A stretch of 64,000 nt of DNA from the NCBI RefSeq assembly GCF_008923365.1, contig NZ_WBMR01000022.1, positions 1 through 64,000 of the forward strand, read 5' to 3'. The notes under the pieces were generated by a model. The model ran no database searches, had not been told where the DNA came from, and saw only the letters and a program-made list of their open reading frames with translations. Shown in pieces: positions 42,557 through 50,159 of this stretch. The position numbers were made by a program, and so were the translations under genes. Within the stretch, counting starts at the first letter, position 1; each line of letters opens with the position of its first letter. The DNA comes from Actinomadura montaniterrae. Its GTDB lineage: Bacteria; Actinomycetota; Actinomycetes; Streptosporangiales; Streptosporangiaceae.

Positions 42557-43914
42557 CGTCGCCGGGCCGGCAGGTCGCCGGGTTCGACTCGGCGACCGCG
42601 ATGCTGCGCGTCCTCGCGAGATTCCTGGACGGCCGGGACGCGCCGCTGCTCGGGATCCTTCCCGGGCCGCTGGAGGCGCCGATGTCGGTCCTGCTGGGGG
42701 CGGCGAACCGGCTGCCGCGCCGGGTCGCCGAGCGGGCGTTCGCGGCGTCGGGCTGGGCGGAGGCCGTCGCGCCCGGCCGGACCGGCGAGGTCCGCTCGGA
42801 CGCCCTGGCGGAGTGGATCGTGTCCCACTACCCGCGGCGGCGCTACCCCGCCGCGTTCATCGGCTCGGCGGACGGCGCGATGATCCATCTCGCGGCGGCG
42901 GTCGGCGCGCCGTGGCTGCCGCAGACCGTCCTGATCCCGGTGCGCCGCCGCGGCGGCCATCCCGACGATCCGGCCGGGAGCCTGCGGGCGTCGCGGCGGG
43001 CGGGCCAGGACCTCGCCGACGCCGGCCCGGATCTGGTCCTGCACCACATGCACGACCCGAACCAGGACCGGCTGATGATCGCGGGGATGTCGTACTTCCG
43101 GGTCAAGTTCCGGCGGCTGCCCGCCGCGTACCGGGAGTTCCTGCGGGAGTGCCTCGCCCCGGACGCGACCCTCGTCGTGCCGGACTGCGGGCTGCGCTGG
43201 CCGACCACCCGCGTCGGGGAGCGGCACCTGTTCCAGCACGGCGCGTTCGGCGGCATCGGCGCGGCCGAGTTCCATGAGGGAGGCGACCGCGTCGCGGCGT
43301 TCCTGGCCCGGGACGGCTCCCCGTTCCGCGCCTGGCGGGCGCCGCCGCCGGACGGCGAGAGCCCCGAGGCGGAGTGGGGTTTCGACCCCGCGCTGCTGGA
43401 CGACCTGGGCGAGTTCCGCACGCACCGGCTGGCGTTCCCGGAGCCGCAGGCGCTCAGCGCCGCCGTCGCCGACCTGTACCGCGACTGGTACCGCCGGCGC
43501 GGCGTCCCCGACGCGCGGCTGTTCGCCTCCTGCTTCCTGCTCATGGAGCCCTGGTGGACGCTGCGGACCGGCTCCGTCCCGTACTGGCTGGCGTTCAACA
43601 CCGACCCGGCGAACCGCCGCCTGCTGGAGTACCTGGACGGGGCCGCGCCCTACGACGAGATCCGCCTGACCCTGTTCTCCAACGGCGTGCGCGCCCTGGG
43701 CCAGGCTCCGATCCCCGCCTGGCGGGACGTCCTCGCCCGGGCGCGCACGCTCGGTTCCTTCACCGGAGTCGACGCGCGCGCCTATCCTCGGGACTTCGCC
43801 TCGTTCGTCCGCATGCACCGGGACCTGGCGGCGGCGCGTCCGCTCTACCCGATGCCCGATCCGATGGACCTCGGCTTCGCCCTCGACTTCCTGGCGCGCC
43901 ACCCGTCCACCTAG
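42553..43914 (+). CDS. Conserved hypothetical protein, 453 aa, coupled to an alpha/beta hydrolase
   Basis: I do not recognise the family. The sequence is soluble, with no signal or long hydrophobic segment. Notable blocks are PAAFIGSADGAMIHLAAAV, then LHHMHDPNQDRLMIAGMSYFRVKF, then VVPDCGLRWPTTRVG and a C-terminal FLLMEPWWTLRTGSVPYWLAFNT. The aromatic-rich C-terminal part and several Asp/His residues suggest an enzyme. It is fused neither to nor overlapping a domain I can name, but its start overlaps the hydrolase stop, so they probably act in one pathway. Confidence 0.6.
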   Translation: MTSPGRQVAGFDSATAMLRVLARFLDGRDAPLLGILPGPLEAPMSVLLGAANRLPRRVAERAFAASGWAEAVAPGRTGEVRSDALAEWIVSHYPRRRYPAAFIGSADGAMIHLAAAVGAPWLPQTVLIPVRRRGGHPDDPAGSLRASRRAGQDLADAGPDLVLHHMHDPNQDRLMIAGMSYFRVKFRRLPAAYREFLRECLAPDATLVVPDCGLRWPTTRVGERHLFQHGAFGGIGAAEFHEGGDRVAAFLARDGSPFRAWRAPPPDGESPEAEWGFDPALLDDLGEFRTHRLAFPEPQALSAAVADLYRDWYRRRGVPDARLFASCFLLMEPWWTLRTGSVPYWLAFNTDPANRRLLEYLDGAAPYDEIRLTLFSNGVRALGQAPIPAWRDVLARARTLGSFTGVDARAYPRDFASFVRMHRDLAAARPLYPMPDPMDLGFALDFLARHPST

Positions 43915-43922
43915 ACCGCGGT

Positions 43923-44657
43923 CTACGCTCCTCCCCCGGTCTCGATCGGCAGGCCCGCCGCGACCCAGTCCTCGATGCCGTCGGCGTAGAGGCGGACGTT
44001 CCGGTACCCGAGCCGCTTCAGCTCCGCGGCGAGGTCGGGACCCCGCGTGCAGGACGTGTCGGTGGAGTACACGACGATCCGTGCGGCGCGGTCGGGCAGG
44101 ACGTCGCCGGCGGACGCGGGTGCGTCCTCGGCGGTGAGGTTGAGGGCCGACGGGAGGTGCCGGCGGTCGTAGGCGGGCGCCGGCAGCGCGTCGACGGTGA
44201 CGGCGGTCCCGGCGGCGATGGCGGTGCGGAGCTCGTCGCGCGAGATCGTCTCGGGGTCCCCGGTGGCGGGGGCGGACGGCGGCGGTGCCGTCGGCGGCCG
44301 GAGGGGGCCGCTGAGCTGGAGGTTCGCGATGGCCCAGCGGTCGCCGTCGCGGACCGCGACGAGCGTCAGCCGGAACGAGCCGCTCGCGTCGTGGCCGCGC
44401 GCGGTGGTGCGCTGCCGCTGCACGGCGGTGACGACCGCGGCGTCCCCGTACAGGCGGACCTGCGGGTCGAGGACCTCGAAGGCGTGGTTGGTCAGGTCGT
44501 CGTGCCGGGCGGCCCACTGCCGTCCGTCCAGGACGAACCCGACGGGGCCGATGCCGGTGAAGTCGGGGGTGAGCAGCCGCTCGTAGGCGGCCGCGTCGCC
44601 GTTGAGTTCGGCGTCGGCGAAGCGGTGGACGAGGTCGAGGATCTGCCGGCGGCTCAT
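43923..44657 (-). CDS. SnoaL/DUF4440-like (NTF2-fold) domain fused to a rhodanese domain
   Basis: The 244-residue protein has an NTF2-like N-terminus (about 1-125: HRFADAELNGDAAAYERLLT; TPDFTGIGPVGFVLDG; AIANLQLSG) and a rhodanese-like C-terminus (about 150-244: AYDRRHLPSALNLTAED; VVYSTDTSCTRGPDLAAEL with the candidate active Cys; RNVRLYADGIEDWVAAG). ATG 44657 has AAGGA eight bases upstream. It is 32 bp downstream of the DHA2 exporter on the same strand, probably in one operon. The combination is unusual and no substrate is evident. Confidence 0.82.
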   Translation of the reverse strand: MSRRQILDLVHRFADAELNGDAAAYERLLTPDFTGIGPVGFVLDGRQWAARHDDLTNHAFEVLDPQVRLYGDAAVVTAVQRQRTTARGHDASGSFRLTLVAVRDGDRWAIANLQLSGPLRPPTAPPPSAPATGDPETISRDELRTAIAAGTAVTVDALPAPAYDRRHLPSALNLTAEDAPASAGDVLPDRAARIVVYSTDTSCTRGPDLAAELKRLGYRNVRLYADGIEDWVAAGLPIETGGGA

Positions 44658-44689
44658 CGCGCTGTTCCTTTCCGTTGCGGTGCGCCCGG

Positions 44690-46126
44690 TCATGCGTTCG
44701 CGGGCTTGGGGGCGTTGTCGTGCGGCTGTGCGCGGGGCGGGTCGGGGGTCTGGTGGCGGGGCAGCAGCAGCGCCGGCAGGACGGCGAGCGCGGTGAGCCC
44801 GAGCGGCCACCAGAACGTCCGGCCGAACGCGGCGGCGACCCCGGTCGTGTCGAGGTTGTGCTGCAGGACGACGGCGTACAGCGCGGTGCCGATCGCGCCG
44901 CCGACCCGCTGCGTGATGTTCAGCAGCGCGGTCGCGCGCGGGATCGCGGCCTGGTCGACGCGCCGGTACGCCATGGACATGGCGGGCGCCATGAGGCAGC
45001 CGGTGCCGAGCCCCATGACCAGCAGGGCCGCGGTCACCGGGAACGCGCCGGCGGCCGCGCCCGCCTGGGTGTAGACGAGGAGTCCGGCGGCCAGCAGCGG
45101 CAGCCCGGTCAGGATGATCGGCTTGCCGAGGCCGCGGTCCACGAGCCGTCCGGAGACGGCCAGCGCGAGAGCGGCGCCGGCGCCCTGCGGGACCAGCAGC
45201 AGGCCGGTGTCCAGCGCGGACTCGTGGTGGACGAGCTGGTAGTACAGCGGCAGCAGCAGCATCGAGCCCTGCAGGACGGCGCCGAGCAGGGCCTGGATCG
45301 CGGCGGCGGAGGCGAACGTCCGGTCGGCGAGGTGGCGCAGGTCGAGCAGCGGCCGGCCGGCGCGCAGCGCGTGTACCGCGAACAGTGCCAGCAGGACGGC
45401 TCCGGACAGCGCCGGCGCCAGGGTGCCGAGGGAGAGCGCGCCGTCGCCGGCCAGCCGGGAGACCGCGTAGACGATCGCGACCAGGCCGGACGAGAGCAGC
45501 AGCAGGCCGGGCACGTCGAGGCGGTCGGACCGTCCGCCCGGCGCGCCCTGGAGCAGCCGCCACGACAGCAGCAGGGTGACCAGCCCGGCCGGCACGTTGA
45601 CGAGGAAGATCCACTGCCAGGCGGCGGCGGAGACCAGCAGCCCGCCGAGCACCGGGCCGAGCATGGGGCCCAGCATCATCGGGACGCCGACCAGGCTCAT
45701 CGCCCGGCCCATCCGGCGCGGCCCCGCGGCCTGCGCCACCAGCGTCATGCCGACCGGCGCGACCATGCCGCCGCCGAGCCCCTGCACGACCCGGAAGGCG
45801 ATCAGGCTGGGCGCCGACCAGGCCAGGGCGCACAGCAGCGAGCCGGCGGTGAAGAGCGCGAGCGAGGCGATCCACACCCGCTTGCCGCCGAACCGCCCGG
45901 CGGCCCAGCCGGTGAGCGGGATGACCGCGGCCAGCGCGAGCGCGTAGCCGGTCATCACCCACTGGACGGCCGGCAGCGGCGCCGCGAGGTCGCGCGCCAG
46001 GGCGCCGATCGCGACGCTGACGATCGTCGCGTCGAGCACGGTGAGGATCGCGCCCGCCACCACGATCGCGGCGGTGGCGGCGAGGCCGCCCCGCTGGGGG
46101 CCGACCCGGGGGTTCCTGCCCGTCAT
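44690..46126 (-). CDS. DHA2-family MFS drug exporter (EmrB/QacA-like)
   Basis: The 478-residue protein has about 14 predicted helices. Motif C-like VLDATIVSVAIGALARDL and motif A (GWAAGRFGGKRVW) identify the DHA2 group. ATG 46126 has GAGAGG upstream; the longer frame adds 17 residues without a ribosome-binding site. The upstream 23-bp palindromes and divergent TetR gene indicate drug-inducible efflux. The SnoaL-rhodanese gene follows in the same unit. Confidence 0.92.
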   Translation of the reverse strand: MTGRNPRVGPQRGGLAATAAIVVAGAILTVLDATIVSVAIGALARDLAAPLPAVQWVMTGYALALAAVIPLTGWAAGRFGGKRVWIASLALFTAGSLLCALAWSAPSLIAFRVVQGLGGGMVAPVGMTLVAQAAGPRRMGRAMSLVGVPMMLGPMLGPVLGGLLVSAAAWQWIFLVNVPAGLVTLLLSWRLLQGAPGGRSDRLDVPGLLLLSSGLVAIVYAVSRLAGDGALSLGTLAPALSGAVLLALFAVHALRAGRPLLDLRHLADRTFASAAAIQALLGAVLQGSMLLLPLYYQLVHHESALDTGLLLVPQGAGAALALAVSGRLVDRGLGKPIILTGLPLLAAGLLVYTQAGAAAGAFPVTAALLVMGLGTGCLMAPAMSMAYRRVDQAAIPRATALLNITQRVGGAIGTALYAVVLQHNLDTTGVAAAFGRTFWWPLGLTALAVLPALLLPRHQTPDPPRAQPHDNAPKPANA

Positions 46127-46143
46127 GACCGTTCCTCTCCACG

Positions 46144-46166
46144 AAGCGGGGAAAATCTCTCCACTT
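46144..46166. promoter_or_regulatory. Imperfect copy of TetR operator (23 bp) upstream of exporter
   Basis: The left arm AAGCGGGGAAA is identical to the perfect operator at 46201. The right arm matches in 8 of 11 positions. It lies 18 bp before the exporter start codon, the position expected for repression of the exporter gene. Confidence 0.6.
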
Positions 46167-46200
46167 AACTGTGGCACGCCGCCGCGGGGCCGGCAAGAGC

Positions 46201-46223
46201 AAGCGGGGAAACTTTCCCCGCTT
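46201..46223. promoter_or_regulatory. Perfect 23-bp TetR operator
   Basis: AAGCGGGGAAA (46201-46211), a central C, and TTTCCCCGCTT (46213-46223) form a perfect inverted repeat in the divergent region between the exporter and the TetR gene. It lies 39 bp before the TetR start and suggests autoregulation. Confidence 0.8.
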
Positions 46224-46262
46224 TTGCTGCTACCGTGTCCCTACGACGCGAGGAGGTGGACG

Positions 46263-46841
46263 ATGGCCAGGCCGATGCGGGCCGACGCGCGGCGCAACCT
46301 CGAGCGGATCCTGGCGGCCGCGCGCGACATGATCGTCGAACGCGGCCCCGACGTCCCGCTCGACGACGTCGCCCGCCGCGCCGAGGTCGGCAGCGGCACG
46401 CTGTACCGCCGCTTCCCCGACCGCGCCACGCTGCTGCACGCCGTCGCCCTGGACGCGCTGACCGGCACCGTCGAGGCCGCCCGGGACGCCTGCGCACAGG
46501 AAGCCGACCCGTTCGACGCGCTGGCCCGCTACCTGCGGCGGACGCTGGAGCTGCGCGTCTCCGCGGTACTGCCGGCGCTGCTCGGCCGGGTCGACCTCGA
46601 GGACGATCCCGAACTGGCGCCGCTGCGCGCGGAGAGCCTCCGCCTCCTGGAGGGCCTGGTCGCCGCGGCGCACGCGGCCGGCAGCCTGCCGCAGGACGTC
46701 ACGTTCGCCGACATCGGCATGATGGCGGTCCGCATCGCCCGCCCGCTCCCGGGCCCCCTGCCACCCGAGGAGAAGGAGGCCCTCGCGCGCCGCCACCTGG
46801 ACCTGTTCGTCCGCGGCCTCCGCGCCCAGGCCGCCTCGTGA
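46263..46841 (+). CDS. TetR-family regulator of the divergent exporter
   Basis: The 192-residue protein has an N-terminal TetR helix-turn-helix: RILAAARDMIVERGPDVPL, then DVARRAEVGSGTLYRRFPDR (recognition helix with LYRRF). Its C-terminal part is helical and ligand-binding. ATG 46263 has GAGGAGG upstream. Two copies of an AAGCGGGGAAA-based palindrome lie in the divergent promoter region. It probably senses a compound exported by the DHA2 pump. Confidence 0.9.
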   Translation: MARPMRADARRNLERILAAARDMIVERGPDVPLDDVARRAEVGSGTLYRRFPDRATLLHAVALDALTGTVEAARDACAQEADPFDALARYLRRTLELRVSAVLPALLGRVDLEDDPELAPLRAESLRLLEGLVAAAHAAGSLPQDVTFADIGMMAVRIARPLPGPLPPEEKEALARRHLDLFVRGLRAQAAS

Positions 46842-46878
46842 TCGCGGGGAACGGGCCTCGCGTACGCTCGGAGGCACC

Positions 46879-47304
46879 ATGGCGGACGAGCGGCTGACGA
46901 TCGGCGAGGTGGCGGACCGGACGGGCGTGGCCACCTCGGCCCTGCGCTACTGGGAGGAGGTCGGCCTGCTGCCGGAGCCGGCCCGGGTCTCGGGGCAGCG
47001 GCGATACCCGCCGTCGGCGGTGGAGCAGGTCGGTCTCATCCTGCTGCTGCGCGACGTCGGCTTCACGTTGCGCGAGATCAAGGCCCTCGTCGGGGCTCGC
47101 ACGTCCGGGGGCGACCGGCGGGAGCTGCAGCGGGGCAAGCTCGCCGAGCTGGACGAGCAGATCGCCCGGATGCAGGCGGCGCGCGAAGCGATCGCGCACG
47201 GGCTGGCCTGCCCGCACGACAACGTCTTCGAGTGCCCGAACTTCGCCGGCGTGCTCGCGGCGCGGATGGCGGGGGCGTCCCTGGAAGAAGCGCACAAACA
47301 CTGA
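46879..47304 (+). CDS. MerR-family regulator with C-terminal cysteines
   Basis: The 141-residue protein has the MerR DNA-binding start LTIGEVADRTGVATSALRYW, the QRRYPPSAVEQ wing, and a dimerisation helix. Near the C-terminus two cysteines occur in LACPHDNVFECPNF, spaced nine residues apart, which may sense metal or redox status. This is not the SoxR CGCLSRSDC cluster. ATG 46879 is the start. The SDR gene 102 bp downstream on the same strand may be its target. Confidence in family high, in ligand low. Confidence 0.88.
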   Translation: MADERLTIGEVADRTGVATSALRYWEEVGLLPEPARVSGQRRYPPSAVEQVGLILLLRDVGFTLREIKALVGARTSGGDRRELQRGKLAELDEQIARMQAAREAIAHGLACPHDNVFECPNFAGVLAARMAGASLEEAHKH

Positions 47305-47406
47305 CCACGCTCCTCCCCGCATGTCACAGGCGGGCGGGCTGTGTCGTCTCGGGTCCGACAACGGGTGCCGGGCAGGACGCACCCTTTCCGAGACAGGGAG
47401 CGGGAC

Positions 47407-48165
47407 ATGGGCGAACACCGGAAGGTCGCGCTGGTCACCGGGGCGAACAAGGGCATCGGACGCGGGGCCGCCGCGCAGCTCGCGGCGGCGGGCATGACGG
47501 TCCTGGTCGGTGCCAGGGACCCGCGGCGCGGCGAGGAGGCCGCCGCGGCGCTGCGCGAAGCGGGCGGCGACGTGCACGCGGTCGCGCTGGACGTCACCGA
47601 CGCGGCGTCCGTCCGGGCGGCCGCGAAGCAGGTGGAGGAGCGCTTCGGCCGCCTCGACGTGCTGATCAACAACGCCGGCATCAGCGGCTCCGGGAAGGTC
47701 GCGCCCGACCAGGCCCACGACCAGGTCCCGAGCACCGTCGACCTCGACATGGTCCGGAGGGTGTTCGAGACCAACGTCTTCGGGGTGATCGCGGTGACCA
47801 ACGCCATGCTGCCGCTGCTGCGGCGGTCGCCGGAGCCGCGCGTCGTCAACGTCAGCAGCCACGCCGCGTCGATGACGATCTTCAGCGACCCGGCCGGGCC
47901 GATGACGGCGCTGCCGCCGTCGGCGGCGTACTCGCCGTCCAAGAGCGCGCTGAACGCGCTGACCGTGCAGTACGCGAACGAGCTGGGCAAGGACGGCGTC
48001 CTGGTCAACGCCGCCGCGCCCGGCTTCGTCGCCACGGACGCCAACGACCACACCGGCGTCCTCACGGTCGAGGAGGGCGCCGCGGTGCTGGTGCGGCTGG
48101 CCACGCTCGGGGCGGACGGGCCGACCGGCGGCTTCTTCGGCGCGGAGGGCCCGATCCCCTGGTGA
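47407..48165 (+). CDS. Short-chain dehydrogenase/reductase
   Basis: The 252-residue protein has a complete SDR set: TGANKGIG (nucleotide binding), NNAG (INNAGIS), VNVSSHAAS with catalytic Ser, and YSPSK (YxxxK). Residues RDPRR after the second strand favour NADP. It resembles carbonyl-reductase-type SDRs in its long loop before the catalytic strand. ATG 47407 has GGGAG seven bases upstream; the upstream GTG frame would add 22 residues. It follows the MerR gene and may be regulated by it. Confidence 0.9.
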   Translation: MGEHRKVALVTGANKGIGRGAAAQLAAAGMTVLVGARDPRRGEEAAAALREAGGDVHAVALDVTDAASVRAAAKQVEERFGRLDVLINNAGISGSGKVAPDQAHDQVPSTVDLDMVRRVFETNVFGVIAVTNAMLPLLRRSPEPRVVNVSSHAASMTIFSDPAGPMTALPPSAAYSPSKSALNALTVQYANELGKDGVLVNAAAPGFVATDANDHTGVLTVEEGAAVLVRLATLGADGPTGGFFGAEGPIPW

Positions 48166-48180
48166 CCCGGGCGCCCGCCG

Positions 48181-48840
48181 TCAGGCGCGGCGGGGCGTGA
48201 CGAGGCCGGACTCGTAGGCGAACACGACGAGCTGGGCGCGGTCCCTCGCCCGCAGCTTCGTCATCGCCCGGCTGACGTGCGTCTTCGCGGTCGTCGGGCT
48301 GATCACCATCCGGGCGGCGATCTCGTCGTTGGACAGCCCGCGGGCCACCAGCGCGGCGACCTCGCGCTCCCGGTTGGTCAGCACGTCGAGGGCCTGCGGG
48401 ACGGGCTCGGGACGGCGCGCGACGTACTCGGCGATCAGCCGGCGGGTGATCGCCGGCGACAGCAGCGCGTCGCCCCGGGCGGCGACCCGCACGCCCTGCA
48501 GCAGGTCGGCGGGCTCGGTGTCCTTGACCATGAAGCCGCAGGCGCCGGCGCGCAGCGCGTTGAAGACGTACTCGTCGAGGCCGTAATTGGTGAGGATGAC
48601 GACGTGGACGCCGGCCAGCCGCTCGTCGGCGGCGATCAGCCGGGTCGCCTCGATGCCGTCCATCACCGGCATCTGGATGTCGACGAGGGCGACGTCGGGC
48701 AGGTGCTCGCGGGCGAGCGCGACGCCCTGCTCGCCGTTGGCGGCCTCCGCGACCACCTCGATGTCGTCCTCGATCTCCAGCAGGGCGCGGAAGCCGCCGC
48801 GGATGAGCGCCTGGTCGTCCATGAGGAGCACCCTGATCAT
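48181..48840 (-). CDS. NarL/FixJ-type response regulator
   Basis: The 219-residue protein has a receiver domain (RVLLMDDQALIRGG with the acidic pocket; phosphorylated Asp in VALVDIQMPVMDG; Lys in FMVKDTEP) and a LuxR-type HTH (LTNREREVAALVARGLSNDEIA; TAKTHVSRAMTKL). ATG 48840 overlaps the kinase stop (ATGA). It is a typical actinobacterial NarL-type partner of the adjacent HisKA_3 kinase. Target genes are unknown. Confidence 0.94.
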   Translation of the reverse strand: MIRVLLMDDQALIRGGFRALLEIEDDIEVVAEAANGEQGVALAREHLPDVALVDIQMPVMDGIEATRLIAADERLAGVHVVILTNYGLDEYVFNALRAGACGFMVKDTEPADLLQGVRVAARGDALLSPAITRRLIAEYVARRPEPVPQALDVLTNREREVAALVARGLSNDEIAARMVISPTTAKTHVSRAMTKLRARDRAQLVVFAYESGLVTPRRA

Positions 48841-49994
48841 GCGGCTCCCTCCAGGGGCAGCTCGGCGCGCACGATGAAGCCGCCCCCGGCGCGGGGCTCG
48901 GCGCGGAGCCGGCCGCCGAGCGCCGCGACGCGCTCGCGCATGCCGAGCAGTCCCTTGCCGGGCACCGGCGGCGCGTCCGGGTCGGCCTTGCCGTCGTCCT
49001 CGACCTGCACGACCAGTGCGTCGCCGGCGTACTCGACGCACACCGCGGCGGCCGCGCCGCCGGCGTGCCGGGAGACGTTGGTGAGCGCCTCCTGGACGAT
49101 CCGGTACGCGGCGCGGTCCACCTCGGACGGCAGGTCGCGGCGGGTCCCGGAGACCGTGACCGTGGCGTCCAGGCCGGTAGAGCGGGCCCGTTCGACCAGG
49201 TCGTCGAGGCGGTCGAGGCCGGACGCCGCGGCCTCGCCGCCCGAGCCGTCACCGCCGCCGGAGTCGGAGTCGCGCAGCACCTCCAGGGTGGCGCGCAGTT
49301 CGCGCATGGCGTCGCCGCTGGCCTCCTGGATCGCCAGCAGCGCCGGCGGGACGTCCTCGCCGCGCCGGTGCGCCAGGTGGACCGCCACCCCGGCCTGGAC
49401 CTTGATGACGGAGATGCTGTGGGTGAGGGAGTCGTGCAGCTCCCGGGCGATGCGGAGCCGCTCCTCCCCCGCGCGGCGGAGGGCCGCCTCCTCGCGGGTG
49501 CGCTCGGCCTCGGCGGCGCGCTGCTCGGCCTCCTCCAGGTACGCCTGCCGGTGCTGGATGACGGTCGCGGCGACGCCCGCCGCCACGAACCAGCCGATCA
49601 GCAGCGCGACGCTCTGGAGGTTCTCCCCGGTCCCGTCGGCGCCGGGCAGGTTCACCGCGACGGCGATCCCCAGGAACGCCGCGCTCACCAGCGCCGCGGC
49701 GACCCGGTGGCCGGCCCGCACCGCGGCGAACACCGCCACCATGACCGGGTAGGCCGCCGCCGGGCCCGGCTGGGTGCGGGCCGCGACCACCAGCATGAAC
49801 GCCGTGCTGAGGAGCAGCGCCACCAGCGGCGCCCGCCGCCAGGCGACGAGCGCGAGCGACCCGGCGACGCCCGCCGCGAGATCCAGCGCGCCCGCGCGCG
49901 GCGAGTAGAGCATGACGACCGTCAGCAGGACGGCCATCGCCGCGGCGAGCAGGCCGTCCTCGGCGAGCGGCCGCCTCCGGTCCAAGAACCTCAT
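48837..49994 (-). CDS. HisKA_3-type sensor histidine kinase
   Basis: The 385-residue kinase has an N-terminal block of five to six membrane helices (about 12-145), a short coiled coil (about 150-180), the phospho-acceptor RIARELHDSLTHSISVI, and a HATPase domain with EALTNVSRHAGGA, GKGLLGMRERVAALGG and a C-terminal Gly-rich ATP lid. It belongs to the DesK/NarX-like group common in actinobacteria. It is upstream of and overlaps the response-regulator gene. The signal is unknown; the divergent exporter at 50160 is a possible target. Confidence 0.94.
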   Translation of the reverse strand: MRFLDRRRPLAEDGLLAAAMAVLLTVVMLYSPRAGALDLAAGVAGSLALVAWRRAPLVALLLSTAFMLVVAARTQPGPAAAYPVMVAVFAAVRAGHRVAAALVSAAFLGIAVAVNLPGADGTGENLQSVALLIGWFVAAGVAATVIQHRQAYLEEAEQRAAEAERTREEAALRRAGEERLRIARELHDSLTHSISVIKVQAGVAVHLAHRRGEDVPPALLAIQEASGDAMRELRATLEVLRDSDSGGGDGSGGEAAASGLDRLDDLVERARSTGLDATVTVSGTRRDLPSEVDRAAYRIVQEALTNVSRHAGGAAAAVCVEYAGDALVVQVEDDGKADPDAPPVPGKGLLGMRERVAALGGRLRAEPRAGGGFIVRAELPLEGAA

Positions 49995-50159
49995 CCAGGT
50001 AGGTTATGGGCCATTTTCGTGGAAATCCTCCGCTGGACGGCGTAAGAGCCGGCTACTCCCGGCGTGGTAGGCGGGCCGGGCCTACTTCCGCGGTGCGAGG
50101 CGAAGGAGTCATCCCCCGCACGATGACCGCCGACCAGCACGAACAGCACCATTTCCGGC

